Origin: Carettochelys insculpta
Lineage: Eukaryota; Chordata; Testudines; Carettochelyidae
Direction: 5' to 3'
NCBI RefSeq assembly: GCF_033958435.1
Contig: NC_134137.1
Span: 171,815,501 to 171,879,500, forward strand
Length of the DNA: 64,000 bases
This document shows, piece after piece, positions 1 to 12,600 of this stretch (the first letter of the stretch is position 1; every line of letters starts with the position of its first letter). A program made the translations under genes and the position numbers. Under the pieces are notes generated by a model. That model saw nothing but the letters and a program-made list of their open reading frames with translations, was not told where the DNA came from and did not search any database.

Positions 1-299
1 GCCCCAGGGTCAGGATCTAGAAAGGCAGGCAGGCCTGGGTCCCCCTCCCCTTTGCACCCAAGTTGTCAGTGAGAATGGCCAATCCAGTCTCAACAGCAGT
101 TTCATCAGCACAACAATGGGTCCGAAGGCCACCATGAAATCTAGCCAGTTGATATTTGTCCATAGCAAGTAACGCTGACTGATGGAGACCACAGTGACAA
201 AGTGAGTCATGTGTGGCACAGACCTTCCGAGCTAAACTGAAGAGCCTATGATCAAAGATTTGTTCCATATACAGGTACTTAGACTAATCAATTGACCTC
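1..299. other. Left edge, probably PDXK intron 1; nothing assigned
   Basis: Two overlapping minus-strand frames of 69 and 83 codons are open here, but neither shows a domain or splice pattern I recognise. The segment adjoins a CR1 fragment and may itself be old repeat. Confidence 0.3.
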
Positions 300-690
300 T
301 TAATCATCTTTCTGAACAGATAGACTCAAGCAGCTCAATCACTATGAAGCAGATTGTGTAAGATTATAATCATTCTCATGGGTCTTCTCCAAAACCTCTC
401 AGATCTATCAATGCTCTTCTTAAATTGTAGACACCACACCTGGACACCGTATCCCAACAACAGATGCACTAGTGCCACATAAAGCGATCTGACACCCTGT
501 CCACTTTTTGCATCACGATTTTCCTATTCATACTGACGGATCATTACCCCTTTGGCCACAGCACTGCACTGGGAGCTCATATTCAGCTGACTGACCACTA
601 CAATCTCCAAATCTTGTCTAGAGAGTCTTTTCTAGCAAGCAGGTGAAAGAACACTGGCCCCCAATTTAGATTTCACCAGCATAAAAATTT
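300..690 (-). mobile_element. CR1 LINE fragment (3' region), inverted
   Basis: Read on the plus strand it carries the typical antisense CR1 3' landmarks in order: CAATGCTCTTCTTAAATTGT, an ACCTGGACACCGTATCCC-type segment, and CTCATATTCAGCTGACTGACC. The same landmarks occur, better preserved, at 61130-61330. It is strongly diverged and 5'-truncated, as CR1 copies usually are. Confidence 0.6.
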
Positions 691-2429
691 TATGACACTC
701 GAGACGATGAGAAATTATTTGAGATTTTATCTTACTGGCAAAGTACTAATCCAATGGAGACATCTTTATGAAATATCCAAAGTAAAGAATAACTTTGCAA
801 TATTTGTAACCCAAATATTGCAGCAGTAGGAGACCCTAGAAGTGAAACGGACAAATATATCCTGATTGTGGGAGATGAGAAAAGTGTGGGTGGATGGGGG
901 AGTGCAAAGTGAAAATTTGTTTACTCCCTCACCCACATATTTTATTACTTAAGAAAAAAAGGCTGGGGAGGGAATAATAGAGTCAGTGCAGATTTACACA
1001 GTTCATTTACCGGAAACAAAATAGCAATTATTATTTTTTAATCTGGTCTTCAAACTATGTTGCAGTTTTACCCAGCACTAAAAAAGCCTAATACAAATCT
1101 GACAAGTTTGACATTTAGTATTTGTTTTCACATCCTCTTTCCTATGGGCTGCTATATATGGTTCTGTAAGTCAGGAGACAGAAATAATCGTGTATGATCC
1201 ATTTTCGGGTAATTTGCTAGAGGGTTAATTCGCCAGTCACGCACTTCATGGGAGCCACATCTCTTCCTTGTCATCAACAGCGTAACACCCTCATGCAAAT
1301 CAAGACCATGTGAGCAGGTCGTGCCTGGAGTAAGACTTCATTAAACACACAACTGGCAGAAGGCCTGAGGCAACAAGAGGCTGACTAATCTGCTGCAGAT
1401 GATGGTCCCTCCTCCCCTCAGATACTGTGCAGCTATTTTTTCCACAGATCATCCTGGACGTCTCATGGGGTCTTAGAATCAGTCTCTTACCAACAGGCAG
1501 CGTTCGTGCACAACTACAGAAAAAAAAAATCTTATAATCACGATAGACACACATGGGTAAGTTTGATCAAAAATAGCGTCAGATACTCCCCCCGCCCTAG
1601 AGGTGGTATATTTTTGTTACGTGTGCTTGTCTCAAAATATGTGTATCTTTCATACATCAGACAAAGCAAACTGGGACCAGAAAAAAAACCCAATCATCAT
1701 CAAATGTACAGAGCAAAACAAAAAAATACAGAAGGTTCCCTCATTTCTTTCAGACACTGTTATTTGACCCACTCAAAGTGATAAACAAATGTTGAATTCC
1801 TGTACAGTATTTAAGAGGGGTTGTGTAACACAGATAAGCCCTGGCTGGGGTACTATGGCGTTCAGGCATGTCTTCAGGGTGGTGGATTGAGGAAGCCCTC
1901 CGTGGAGTGATCTCGAGGAGTTGCATCAAATAATACAGACTTAGGCTCCATGGATCAGTACCCCAGCAGAAGGGAAAGTGATTCCATCCCAGGGCAGACT
2001 GAGCTTGCTAAACCTTTTTAGGCACACCAGTCTAGGAGAAAAACTCTGACCTCAAACCTGCACTCCCTCACTCCACTGCACATCACAGTTCTTGCGCATG
2101 AGCACAATGCCTGGGATGAGAAGAGAGTGGGGTTGGAACTCACAAGCCAGCCCAACTTAAATCCATTCATGTGAAGGTCTCTCTTGATGTTAAAGATCTG
2201 CCTCTTGACAAAAGTCCTACAGCAATGGGCAAGTGAGGTCAGATGCAGGTGGAAGATACCATTGGAAACTATTAGCCACAAACCTGCATGTAGGCAGCTC
2301 AAGTATGATAGTCATCTGTCTGCTGAACTGGAACAGCAGCAGCCCCGATATCCTGCCTAGGCGACAAAGCAGACCTATTTAGGGGCGACGATACTTTCTT
2401 CGAAAGAAGAGGGGGAGAGAAAACAATCC
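691..2429. other. Intronic DNA without recognised feature
   Basis: AT-rich with short A tracts (for example near 950 and 1520). No exon, SINE or TIR element was recognised. The open frames in it are short and compositionally unremarkable. Confidence 0.4.
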
Positions 2430-5400
2430 CTAAACACAGCTTGTTCCAATTGCTTCCTGTCGATTAACTGCGACCAACTGGATATCCAATTTTGCAGCGA
2501 ATGACTAAACAGAAACTACACTTTGCATCCTGGAAAGTATGCACACTTCTTAATAGTGATAATCGCAATGAACACAGGACAGCAATCCTTGGTAGAGAAC
2601 TTGTACGCCATAACACTGATGTTGCATCCTTAAGTGAAACAAGTATTTCTGGGACCAGTTAGTTCAGAGTTTGGAGCAGGCTATTCATAAATCACTGTAT
2701 TGGCTATCCTGAGGGTCATCCAGAGGAAACAGGATTCAGATTCACCATCTAGTTCCCTGGCTGAAATCCCAGGCACATGTCATCAATCCTCACCTCATGA
2801 GCACAAATCTTAGATTGAGACAGGGACCATACCTTGTACTTGTTAGTGCACATGCACACATTTTGCCTGATGCAGATGATGAAAAGGAGGTTTTTTTACA
2901 CTAGCTTGAATTCAGTGATCTCTTCAGTACCTTTTAAATCCAAGCCCCGCCCCCGCCACCCCTATTTTAGTACAAGAGTTTGTCAGGACTGCACTACATG
3001 GCCCAAAGTGCTTGGACATCATGACATTTGAAGTAAAAACTCAAATGGCACTCCTCTTCTTCAAACTTGTGCGGGGCACGAGCTTGCTATTGCAAGCACA
3101 TTCTTCCAACAAGTGAACAACTACAAAGCAACTTAACTGCATCCTCTGCCTGAGCACTAGCATATGATTGACTACTTCGCCATAAAAAAAGATATTTCTG
3201 ATATTAAGTTGACTCGTGCAACATGTGGCACGGGTCCTGGTCTGACCACTACACGGCACATAGTGCAGTCACCTTGAACCTTTGTCCACCAAAGTGTCGT
3301 TCTGCTGTATGCCAAAAAAAGGTGGATGTAGGTAAACTTGAAATGCCCGAGACAAGTGCTGTTTCAACTAAGTCTTGATGTTTCCTCAATCATCAGCAAT
3401 GAGGGTCAAGAGCAGCCATCCCCTACTGAGGGTGACTGGATTAATTTCAAAGAGCAACTGAACAGAAAACAGTCTGAAACAAACAGAAGTGGGACAAAAT
3501 CCTTGGTTTCCAAAAAATGCAAACACAAGAACCGGTTTGATGACAAGGACAAAGATGCCCAAGATCTTCTTGATAAGATGCATGTGACGTACCTGGCCTG
3601 GATCAACCGTAAAGTGAACACCTCCAGGAAATCAGCATATGTGCGCGTGAAGCAAAAGGCACAGGTCAAATTACAGCAAATGAAAGAGGAATGGTGGAAA
3701 TATAAAGCAGTTAAACTTCAAGATGCAGACAACAGACGTGATTCTAAAGCATTCTATGACAGGCTGAAGGCAGCCTCTGGGCCACACATTGCTGGCTCTC
3801 CACCAGCATGCCTTGCTGATAGCCTCACTCTGAACACAGATAGTGCTAAAATCCTTGGCCTCTGGGTTGAACATTTTTTCAAGGTATTTAACCAGACCTC
3901 AACTTCTGACACCAGCATTCTTGGAGAGATTTCTCAGTGCACTAATGACTCACAGCTGGTCATACCTTCTTGATGTGGTGCAAAAACCTGTTAGACAAAA
4001 TCTGGTACAGCACCTGACAGCGAAGCAATTCCATCAGAAACTTATAAAGCTATTGGCGGCCAGTTGACGGATCATTTCACCCATTTATCGCCATTTGGGA
4101 AAAGAAGCTAGTTCCCCAGGACTTCAAATATGCCTGATTGTACACAAGCAAGAGAAAAGGTGACCGTTCATGCTGTGATGACCATCGGGGCCTCTCTCAG
4201 TTCCTGATATCTGGTAAGATCCTGATCCTCATCCTTCATGTGTGTTCAAAAAATGACATCATTACTGAAAGCCAGCGTGGATTTTGTCCAAGTCCAGGTA
4301 CTGCTGATGATATCATATTTACAGCCAGACTGATACAAGAGAAATGTAGAGAGCAACATCAGGACCTCTGTGTGATTTTCATTGACTTAACCAAGGTGTT
4401 CAACACAGTCAACAGAAATGGGCTCTGGAAAGTACCTGGGTGAATTGGCTGTCCAGGAAAATTTATCAACATTGTTTGGTCTTTTCATGATGACATGCTA
4501 GGTAGCATCCGTAATGGAGAGAGCGCACCTTTTTGAATATCATATGGTATACAGCAAGGGTGTGTACTTGTTCCTCTCCTTTTCAGCATCTACTTTTCAA
4601 TGCTGCTGCTGCTGATTGCTTTCAAGGACCGCATGTTGGGCATACCTATTCAGTTCTGAACAGATGGTAGTATTCTCAGCCTCCTGAGACTGCAGGCTCA
4701 CATGAAAGCGTTCACTACAATTATCTGTGACCTTCTGTTTGCTGATAACTGTACATTGTTGGCTCAGTCAAGGGTGCATGGGAGCTTTTTGATCATGGTT
4801 ACTTCTGCTCACCACTTTGGACTTACAGTGAGCCGCAAAAAGAGGGAGGTTATGCTTCAGCCTGTGTGGAAAGAGCCCAACGCTCCAGTGACCACTGCTG
4901 GTGGTGCCCTCCTTAAGGCTGTAGACAAGTTCTGCTACTTCGGAAGTGTATTGTCCTCTAGCATAAACACATATGATGAGGTATCTTCACAATGAGCAAA
5001 AGCCAACACTGCCTTTGGAATATATTCTACAGGCATTTAGTCAGACCATGGTATTAAACTCCGTACCACGGTGGCAGTTTTTCCAGGCACTTGTCCTGAA
5101 CATCCTGCTGTACTGCTCAGAGTCATGGACAATATACTGCCACTGTGTTTTGAAACTCCATCATTTCCACATATGCTGCCTGAGGGAGACTGTGCACATG
5201 AATTGGTTGGACAAAATCCCCAACACGGACTTTCTTCAGCTGTGTGGTGTCACGGAAGCAATGCTTAAACAGTTTTGCTGGACTGGTCATATTATGAGGA
5301 TGATACACAAATACCAAAGATGGCCTTCTACGGCCATTTTGCTGATGGAAATACTCAATTGGTGGTAAGTATAAGGGCTATAAAGACATCTTGAAGACCA

Positions 5401-5760
5401 GCATTAAGTAATGCGGCATCTCTCTCGGTGATCTGGAAGTTCTAGCTCAGGACAGATTGTTCTGGCAGCAAACCATTGTACAGACTCTCAAATGCTCAGA
5501 GACTCAATCTCAAATGTGCAGGAAAAGCGTAGGATCCTAAAAGAATGTTCCCTGGTCACAGGTGGTGGATTTGTGTGTGACATCTGGAAATCGGCTCTGC
5601 CAATCGAGAACTGATTTAGTCGGTCACCAAAGGCATCACAGAAGATTAGATCTGTCTATCAACAGCTCAGTCCACACAATACTTCTGCATCAGACCATCT
5701 TCTCAATATTTCCCTGACAGAGGTCAAGAGTGATGGCTGCTGAAAGATAAACACTAGCTG
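2430..5760 (+). mobile_element. Decayed APE-type LINE, nearly full length
   Basis: The plus strand carries, in order, an endonuclease N-terminus (translation near 2520-2645 reads LASWKVCTLLNSDNR, then RRHN-like text and SLSET), an endonuclease C-terminus near 3235 (WSDHYTAHSA), a linker, the reverse transcriptase, and a C-terminal CxxC...H-type zinc finger with LVGHQRHH near 5610-5635. About 3.3 kb is close to the size of the coding region of such elements. Stops and frameshifts are spread throughout, so it is old. The RT text resembles the widespread vertebrate family with an EKCREQ...DLTKAFDTV signature. I do not assign a clade with confidence. Confidence 0.85.
3338..5660 (+). pseudogene. 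LINE reverse transcriptase / zinc-finger ORF, broken
   Basis: The frame is open from 3338 to 3973 (211 codons; linker with NRFDDKDKDAQDLLDK and EWWKYKAVKLQDADNRR). It continues through stops and frame changes at 4138-4443 (IAGK-like segment, ESQRGFCPSPGTAD, QEKCREQHQDL, FIDLTKVFNTVNRNGLW), 4702-4995 and 4973-5368. The RT catalytic box FADD reads FADN (4738-4749), so one catalytic Asp is lost. The tail near 5565-5640 keeps FVCDIW, then after a frameshift LCQSRTDLVGHQRHH, a degraded zinc-finger motif. The element is not functional. Confidence 0.85.
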
Positions 5761-8700
5761 ACCATTATTTGAGATGTTTGTACAGAAAATAATTCTAGAG
5801 TTATGCAATGTGTACACTAGTATGATCCTGATCTGTCAGGCCTGAAACCTACCATCTGAGAATGGGTCAGTGCTGATTTCTCTATGAACATTAGAGCAAA
5901 GAACATCTTGGAGAGTTTATGGTGAAAAAAGCCTATGTTTATTGTTGACACCAGATGCAGTCCAGACATTTAGAAACAAATGACTCCCAGGAGAGTTACT
6001 GGACTGGTGGGAAGGCTGGCTAAGACAAGAGCTTGTGATGATATAAGCACAGAGGAAATTGTTCAAGTGGTTATCTGTTTTGAAGTGACTCTGACGGCAG
6101 CAGTTGTCTCAAATTCTGGATCCTAACTGTCAGAGCTGGACAAGCGCAAGGAGAACCGACCAGTGGATGAGAAAACACCTCATCAGACAGGAAAATAGCT
6201 TGTTACAGAGCAGACACTATGGATTTTATGTTTCTTTTACTCGTAACCTTGTGTCTCAAATAAAAGCAAGCTTGGAAATAAAAGGTTTGGAGTCTCTCTC
6301 TCTCAAGCTCTGTTTGATAAACTTCAGTTTGGTTTTGCTATACACCTGTCTAACTGCCTTGTGCTCTGGAGCATTGAGCTAAAGGTGAAAACTGAACTAG
6401 GATCCTCTTGCCACAGGGGCAGCAGCTGATCAGTGCACAGCGCAGGTACCCAGAAGACAGGAAGACATGAGAGCTCAACGCATTCTTCCTGCGGACTACG
6501 AGTTGCACCCAAAAAGCAGCGCTCTCAAACTGGTGCACATGTGTTGCCAGCAGGCAGTGGATAAGAAGTGTTTCCCTTTGTGGGCACAGTGTGCTCTCAC
6601 CCATTATAAACAGGTAGTACCAATTCACACCAGATCTCTCAGGTAACTCTGAAGAGCATCACAGCCTCTCTCTCACTGGAGATGGCAGGGGGTGTCATTT
6701 CCAGTTCAGGAAGACATATCCAAGCTAGTTTTGTGCCAGCATGCTAAAAACAGACGTATCGCTATACCGGTGCTAGAGGGGTTAGCTGTCCCACGTACAA
6801 TCCCATCCGAGACCCTCGGTATGTACTTGGGTGGCAAGCCGCTCCTCCTGCACACAGTGCCACAGCTATGCTGCCGTCTTTAGCAAGCTAGCTTGGTCAG
6901 ATGTCACGCAGGTATGTCCCTTCCAGCTGTTAATGACACTTTCCAACTCCAGCTTTGACTTACTCTCACCTCTTCTGGGTTTGGCACTTCTCTTTAGAAG
7001 CTGCTCTGGGGTACCAACAGAATGCAGTCACAACTAGCACTTCAGAGAGAGAAAGAGAAGGTGCTAGTGCTCCTGGGAAACAGAGCAATGCCCTTTTAGT
7101 GCAGGAGCCGCAACTCCGACAGACTGAAAAACTACCCACCACATGGCTCTGTCATTACTGGCAGACAGAATAAAAAGAGCATCACACAAAACCCCCCAGC
7201 CCTTCCCCACAACGTACAAATAACTCTTGTCTAGACATCGCCAAACTGAGATCTATACAGGCATCTTAGCGCGGTGTCAGTTAGTTTGTTCATTCAAGAA
7301 CGCCTCCTAAACAGCAAGAGCTAGGACCGTCAAATTTGGTAGGTAGCTTCCTCTTATTCCAACCAAACCCCAACCTTGTGTTAGGTTGTTTTTGGAAAAC
7401 AGGATAACCCTGGAATTCAATGGTTTTCCATAACGTGGAAAGGGAGGGGACATCACAGGGATGCAATACGGAAGAGTCACCACCCCCACAGAAGCCACAG
7501 CCTGTGTCTCTTCCCCCACCCCCCCGACACATGGGCTGAGGGAGCACGCGTGGGAGGCTTCTATGGCCACCCACTCACCCTCCAAGCCACAGCTGAACAA
7601 TGCCAGATAAGAACACTAGGAGACTCGCATATGAATACAGAGGGCGAATTCCTCTGTAGCAATGATTCAATGAATAAAATAAAAATATTGCCATTCTGTT
7701 TAGGACAAGCTTTTGCAGAGTTTCTCACCAGAACTAAAGAGATGTTATCCCTAGATAAGGGTCTGGGGAAAATGAGGCTCAACTTGGAACATAAATTCAC
7801 CACTACTCCTCAGAACACAAATGCAGCCTAATATTTGAACATGAGACTCGTGAAACTGGGTCTACATGGCAGTTTTGCACAGTTTAATCAAGGGAGAAAG
7901 CATTCAAGCTGGTAACTTTGTCATGGTTCACTGAAGCACGCAGAAACTGTAGACTTAGTCTGACCAATATACAGCACAGCCCACTCAAGTGCCACCCTTT
8001 CATTTGCCTAGCTGGGTGGCCTGCAGTGTGATAAATGCCCTGGATATTCTACCTGTGACAAAACACAGCTTTTTCCATTACCTCCTGAATTTTGCTAGAC
8101 ATCACTTTGCTGCAAGCAGCACCAATATAAAACAGATATTAATAAGCCACACCTTATTTATACATAAAAAAGATACACTGCCAGACATCTGTTCACTTGA
8201 TTGCTGATGTAGCAATAAACACAAAGCAATCTCTTCAGAATCCAGTGAAGAAGTCTGCTGTAGTTAACTAGAAATACTGACACGGGGGATGCCAAGTTTT
8301 AACCATGTCTTTCTACTTGTTCTATAAAGTATGTTTTGATCTATGTACAACCACACAACTTAAATAAAATGCAGTGAGACAGTGGTAATGTTGCCCACGT
8401 TACACCTAACAGTTTGTGACTGACTTCTAATCTGGAGCCAGATTCACTATTAAATGTGCAATGGATTTTATGTTACTACTTTTCTATGACACCCTCTGAC
8501 TAGGGAAGGGGGGTCTCCCTCCCTCCCTCCCTACTCTTTTGGCCCTTAGTTTGGTATTTAGATTATAGCTGGGGCTGCACAGGAACAAGCCCTGCAAAGA
8601 CTGTTGGAAGAACGCACAGAATTGTTTCCTCTCCCAGGTGCCCTGGCCACACCTCCTCTCAGGTTAGCGTCATCCCCGCTTTGGACTGCAATGGCCCCTC

Positions 8701-9308
8701 TACAACCCCTATGGCAGGGGGGAGGGTGTTTCATAGCTGCTGTCTCTTCTCCCTCCCCCATCTCTCTTTTGCCTTGGACACACTCCAATGAATCTCAAAT
8801 CCTGGATGAATCTCACACCAAACCCGGTTGTGTTGGGAGAGAGGGGGTGGACAATTCAGTGAATCACAAGAACAGAAGGTACCCTCAGACTAGGCTCCAT
8901 TCAAAGACAATTTTGAAGAGCCATAGGAAGATGGTTCACACTCATGCAATCTCATACAATAGAACTGACTGCTACAAAAATCTCAGGAGGAGGAACTGGT
9001 GATTACCCAGTCTTAATACAAGGCACTTATTTTAAAAAAAATAAATAAAATGACTGACGTATCAGACCTTTCCCTAAACAGAGGAGTCTGATATGCAGAA
9101 GACATGATCTTACTATTCCCTTCAGTTAATATTTGACAAACTAAATAAAAACCTTTGCACACATTCAACCAGGATACAGAAAAAATATTACCAGCTATGC
9201 AACATGGAATATAACATTACAAATTATTTTTAAAATTCCCCCACCCCCACCCCAAGACAGAAGAGAAAAAGCTGACACTGTCCTGCTCTTCCTGCAATGC
9301 AGAGGTCA
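5761..9308. other. Intronic DNA, mostly unassigned
   Basis: No convincing exon or repeat boundary was recognised. It holds a short CCCT-type pyrimidine tract near 8515-8535 and scattered A-rich stretches. ORFs up to 132 codons (8604-9002) look like chance. Confidence 0.35.
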
Positions 9309-9321
9309 CTATCCTGAACTT

Positions 9322-9490
9322 CAAGTATCAGAGGGGTAGCCGTGTTAGTCTGGATCTGTAACAGCAACGAAGGGTCCTGTGGCACCTTACAGACTAACAG
9401 CATCTGATGAGCTTTCGTGAGCACAGACTCACTTCACGCTCAAAACTTTTCTGTCAGTCAGTCTATAAGGTGCCACAGGATCCTTTGTTG
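9322..9490. mobile_element. Penelope-like element 3' tails in inverted pair
   Basis: The first part (about 9325-9435) is the PLE tail in reverse (ATCAGAGGGGTAGCCGTGTT, then the segment ending in CATCTGATGAGC). The second part (about 9440-9490) is the same tail forward (GTCAGTCTATAAGGTGCCAC). The pair is bracketed by a perfect 13-bp direct repeat CTATCCTGAACTT at 9309-9321 and 9491-9503. That marks one insertion event with a target duplication. A forward copy of the same tail ends the PLE at 58205. Confidence 0.85.
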
Positions 9491-9534
9491 CTATCCTGAA
9501 CTTGGGATTCTGTTCTGGTATGGCTACGATCTCA

Positions 9535-9612
9535 AGCAGTGGGTCTGTCCCACAAAAGCTCACCACCTAATAAATTATTTTGTTCGTCTTTAAAGTGCTA
9601 CTGGACTGCTTT
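9535..9612 (+). mobile_element. PLE 3' tail fragment
   Basis: GTGGGTCTGTCCCACAAAAG followed by a CTTTAAAGTGCTACTGGACT segment is the same family tail as at 58090-58170, with a diverged subfamily sequence. It lies just right of the inverted tail pair and is probably the older insertion. Confidence 0.65.
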
Positions 9613-12600
9613 CTCACTGAACTAGTTTTGCTTGCTACTTATTTGCATTGCCAGAGCACTCAGATACTTCAGTCATGGGCCAGGACTCCACCATACTGTG
9701 TACCGTACCAGCACAGAACAAGAAGACCGAATGTTTAAAAGAGTTTGTGCTGTGCTTTTCCACTAGAAACAAGTAAACCAAATCGTTTCCGATGTCTGAT
9801 AGATACAGTTGCCAGACAAGAAAACCGTGGCTTTTATCGTCTGTAAAACTGCAATTATAAAGTTAAATATGTCAGCGTTTGCTTCTACTTCAAAAGATTT
9901 CTGAACACCCCGATAAAAATTAGAAGAATGGCCAAAATACTTTTAATACCTCCTAACTTCATTCATGTTGCTCACAGAGATAAAATGTTTCCACAAATTT
10001 AACCACAAAACCTGCCATTATGGCTAAGCAGGTATACTGACAGAATCATAGGGAGAAAAGGACCCAGTTTTGTTGGAGTGACGTTCAATTAAAAACGGTT
10101 CTCTTATCAGCTGCCCTTTTGTCCTCTATGGCTAGGACAATGCAGCACCTTGCCCTCTCGGTGGGTGTTATGTTTCTCCAGTCAGCTGGTATCCTAATTT
10201 GTGGTTCGGATAAATACAAGTGCTGTGCACAGATGCAGCAATGCAACCCAAGCAACTATAACACTAAGGAAAAAGGATCTGAATCAAGAAGGTGAATTGC
10301 GAAGGAGGGAGGGCAGAGGAGCAAGAAGATGGAGCCAAGGAAGGAAAGAAAAATGAGTGTAGAATATAGAAAGTAAATTATACATATATGATTTTTCCTT
10401 CTCTCTGAAGAAAGACAATGTTTATTGTTACTCCTGTAAACAATTTCAGCCAGGGACAGCACATGTCTATTTATTTACAAGGGAGAGGTGTGACATATTT
10501 CTGTATACACATTTTCCATTTACCTACAACAGTCTGCAATTTCCTAGAATCATTAGATGAGTGTCAACTTTTTTGTTTGCAGGTTAATAAGATATTTAAC
10601 ACTCTCTCATTAAGTGTGCTCAGCAATGGAAGTAAACTGAGAATTATGAACCAAATCCTGGATTTTTTACTTTGTTCCAGTTTGTGAAGGTCAGTGGGTG
10701 TTTTACCTGAGTAACAAATGTAGGACTCAGCCTTGCGTGATTACTTACCTTCTAGGACCAAAAAAGAACAAATTTCATGCAAAATAAGAAAAACATTTAT
10801 TTTGAATTTACATTACCCCTCTATTTTCTTCCTGGTCTGAAGTTATAAACCTGAGTCAATGTTTCACCTGCAGACAATTGCTTGAAAAAATACTTTAAGT
10901 GATACACAAGTTTTTAAAAGCTCCCTGTTGAGTTTGGATTACAGAACATTAGGCACAAAATAGAGGACATCCCTTGGAACACAGAATAGGTGATTATCCT
11001 AATTTGACCTTACAGAAGATTTTTTTTAGTGTTGCTGTTCTCTTACCATAAGAAAATTCTTCCATAGGAAGTTCCCTGAAGGACTAGTAAAGAAAAGAGG
11101 CAGGGGTTAGCCTAAAGGCAGCATAGAGTGGTTTGAAGTTGAAAATCTCAACAATGCCCTAGTTGAAAGCCTTCCCTCAAATAGACCAAGGAGGCAGGGA
11201 GAAAAAGTTTATCAAGGGGAGGTGACTTACACTGAAGCATCTGTATGACTAGAGTATCTGGGAAAAAACAAACAAACAGACCTGATTTGCAGCCAGAGCA
11301 GGCCACTAGCAACCACACATATAAACATGGCAACATGCATACAAAAAGGCACCTAGCCATTGCAACCACGTTACTTCACACTGGGATTTAACCTTACATT
11401 GGGCACACACTTTGAAAATCTGGCGCTGTAACTTGTGTGTTCATCTCTGTCCAAAGGCTTGTACTGTAGGCAGCCAAAGACTGAGGAGAAAAAGGATCTT
11501 GTCCCACTACGCTATGGAGAAAGACAGAGTAACTGCCTCCTCCAGATGATAAACTTTTATACTCTAGCTTTGAAATTAATATCTCTAATATTTTAGCTAT
11601 CTTGCTTTCCTCTTCCCCCATTTGATTTCTCTCCATTTTTAACTTTTTGCCATGCTGCACAATTTTAACAGTTTACAAGACTGTCATAATATCGTTTTAT
11701 TAGATATTTAAGGGGACGCAAGTCCAGCCAGTTACTACCGGTATTTCATACTTGAAGGTTACAGATTGACAATGAAACATTTACTGCTACTTTTCCCTAA
11801 GAGCAAAAGAACTGTGGTTTAGTGGGCTGAATGCTGAACTGTAAGCCAAGAACTTACCTTTAGAGACTTACCCCTCTACCTCAGATTTCTTTTATGATCT
11901 TAAGTAGTCATTTCAGCCAAAGGTTAAATAAATGTTTTTAAAGTGCCCACTAATTTGGGCTGTCTTAGCCTAATTTAGGATACCATGAGCAGACTTGCAA
12001 AGAGACTGCTCACAGCTCCCATCACTTTCCCTTTCAGCAGATGGTCCAGCTGTTCTTCAGTGTTGAAATAACCTGTGCTGCCCCAAACCCTGTTCCCACT
12101 CACCTTCATTCCTTCATACTCCATGCATATTTAGACCATAGTGAGGTCAGAGAATCCTCCTGTACCTTCCCACAGTTCCCCCTGCCCACATGCCCAGGAG
12201 CACTGACATGTTCTCTCACAATTCATTGGAGAACAGAAAGACTCAGGTTATTGCAGCAGAAAGAATCATGACACACCTCCCAGAAGTGCTTGTGCCTCTC
12301 ACAGGTGAGTAAAAAACAAGCAAGACCCCAGAAATCTGAATATGGCTGCTCACGCACAGGTGAGGCTAACCTGGGTGCCAACTGCCTAAGTGACTTCTGC
12401 AATGAAGAAAAACCCTTAACAGGTGGGAGAGGGTCAGGCAATGAGGAGCAAAGCAGCCCAGGTTCCCTACCCCACTTTTTTTTTTGGAAGATGGGTTGAG
12501 GAGAGGTGCAGGAACAGCATGTCGGGGCCACCACAGTTAACATGATTTAGGGGAGACAGAGGGAAGAGATCAGCTCAAGTATGGGAAGCAGAGCCTGGGT

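Noticed and set aside
10..268. Two overlapping minus-strand ORFs at the left edge as PDXK exon 2
   Set aside because: Neither contains the expected PDXK text after FPLQ, and no polypyrimidine-CAG acceptor in the right phase was seen.
3338..3973. 211-codon ORF as a host gene
   Set aside because: Its text is the linker/RT-proximal region of a LINE and it is continued by RT and zinc-finger remnants in other frames.
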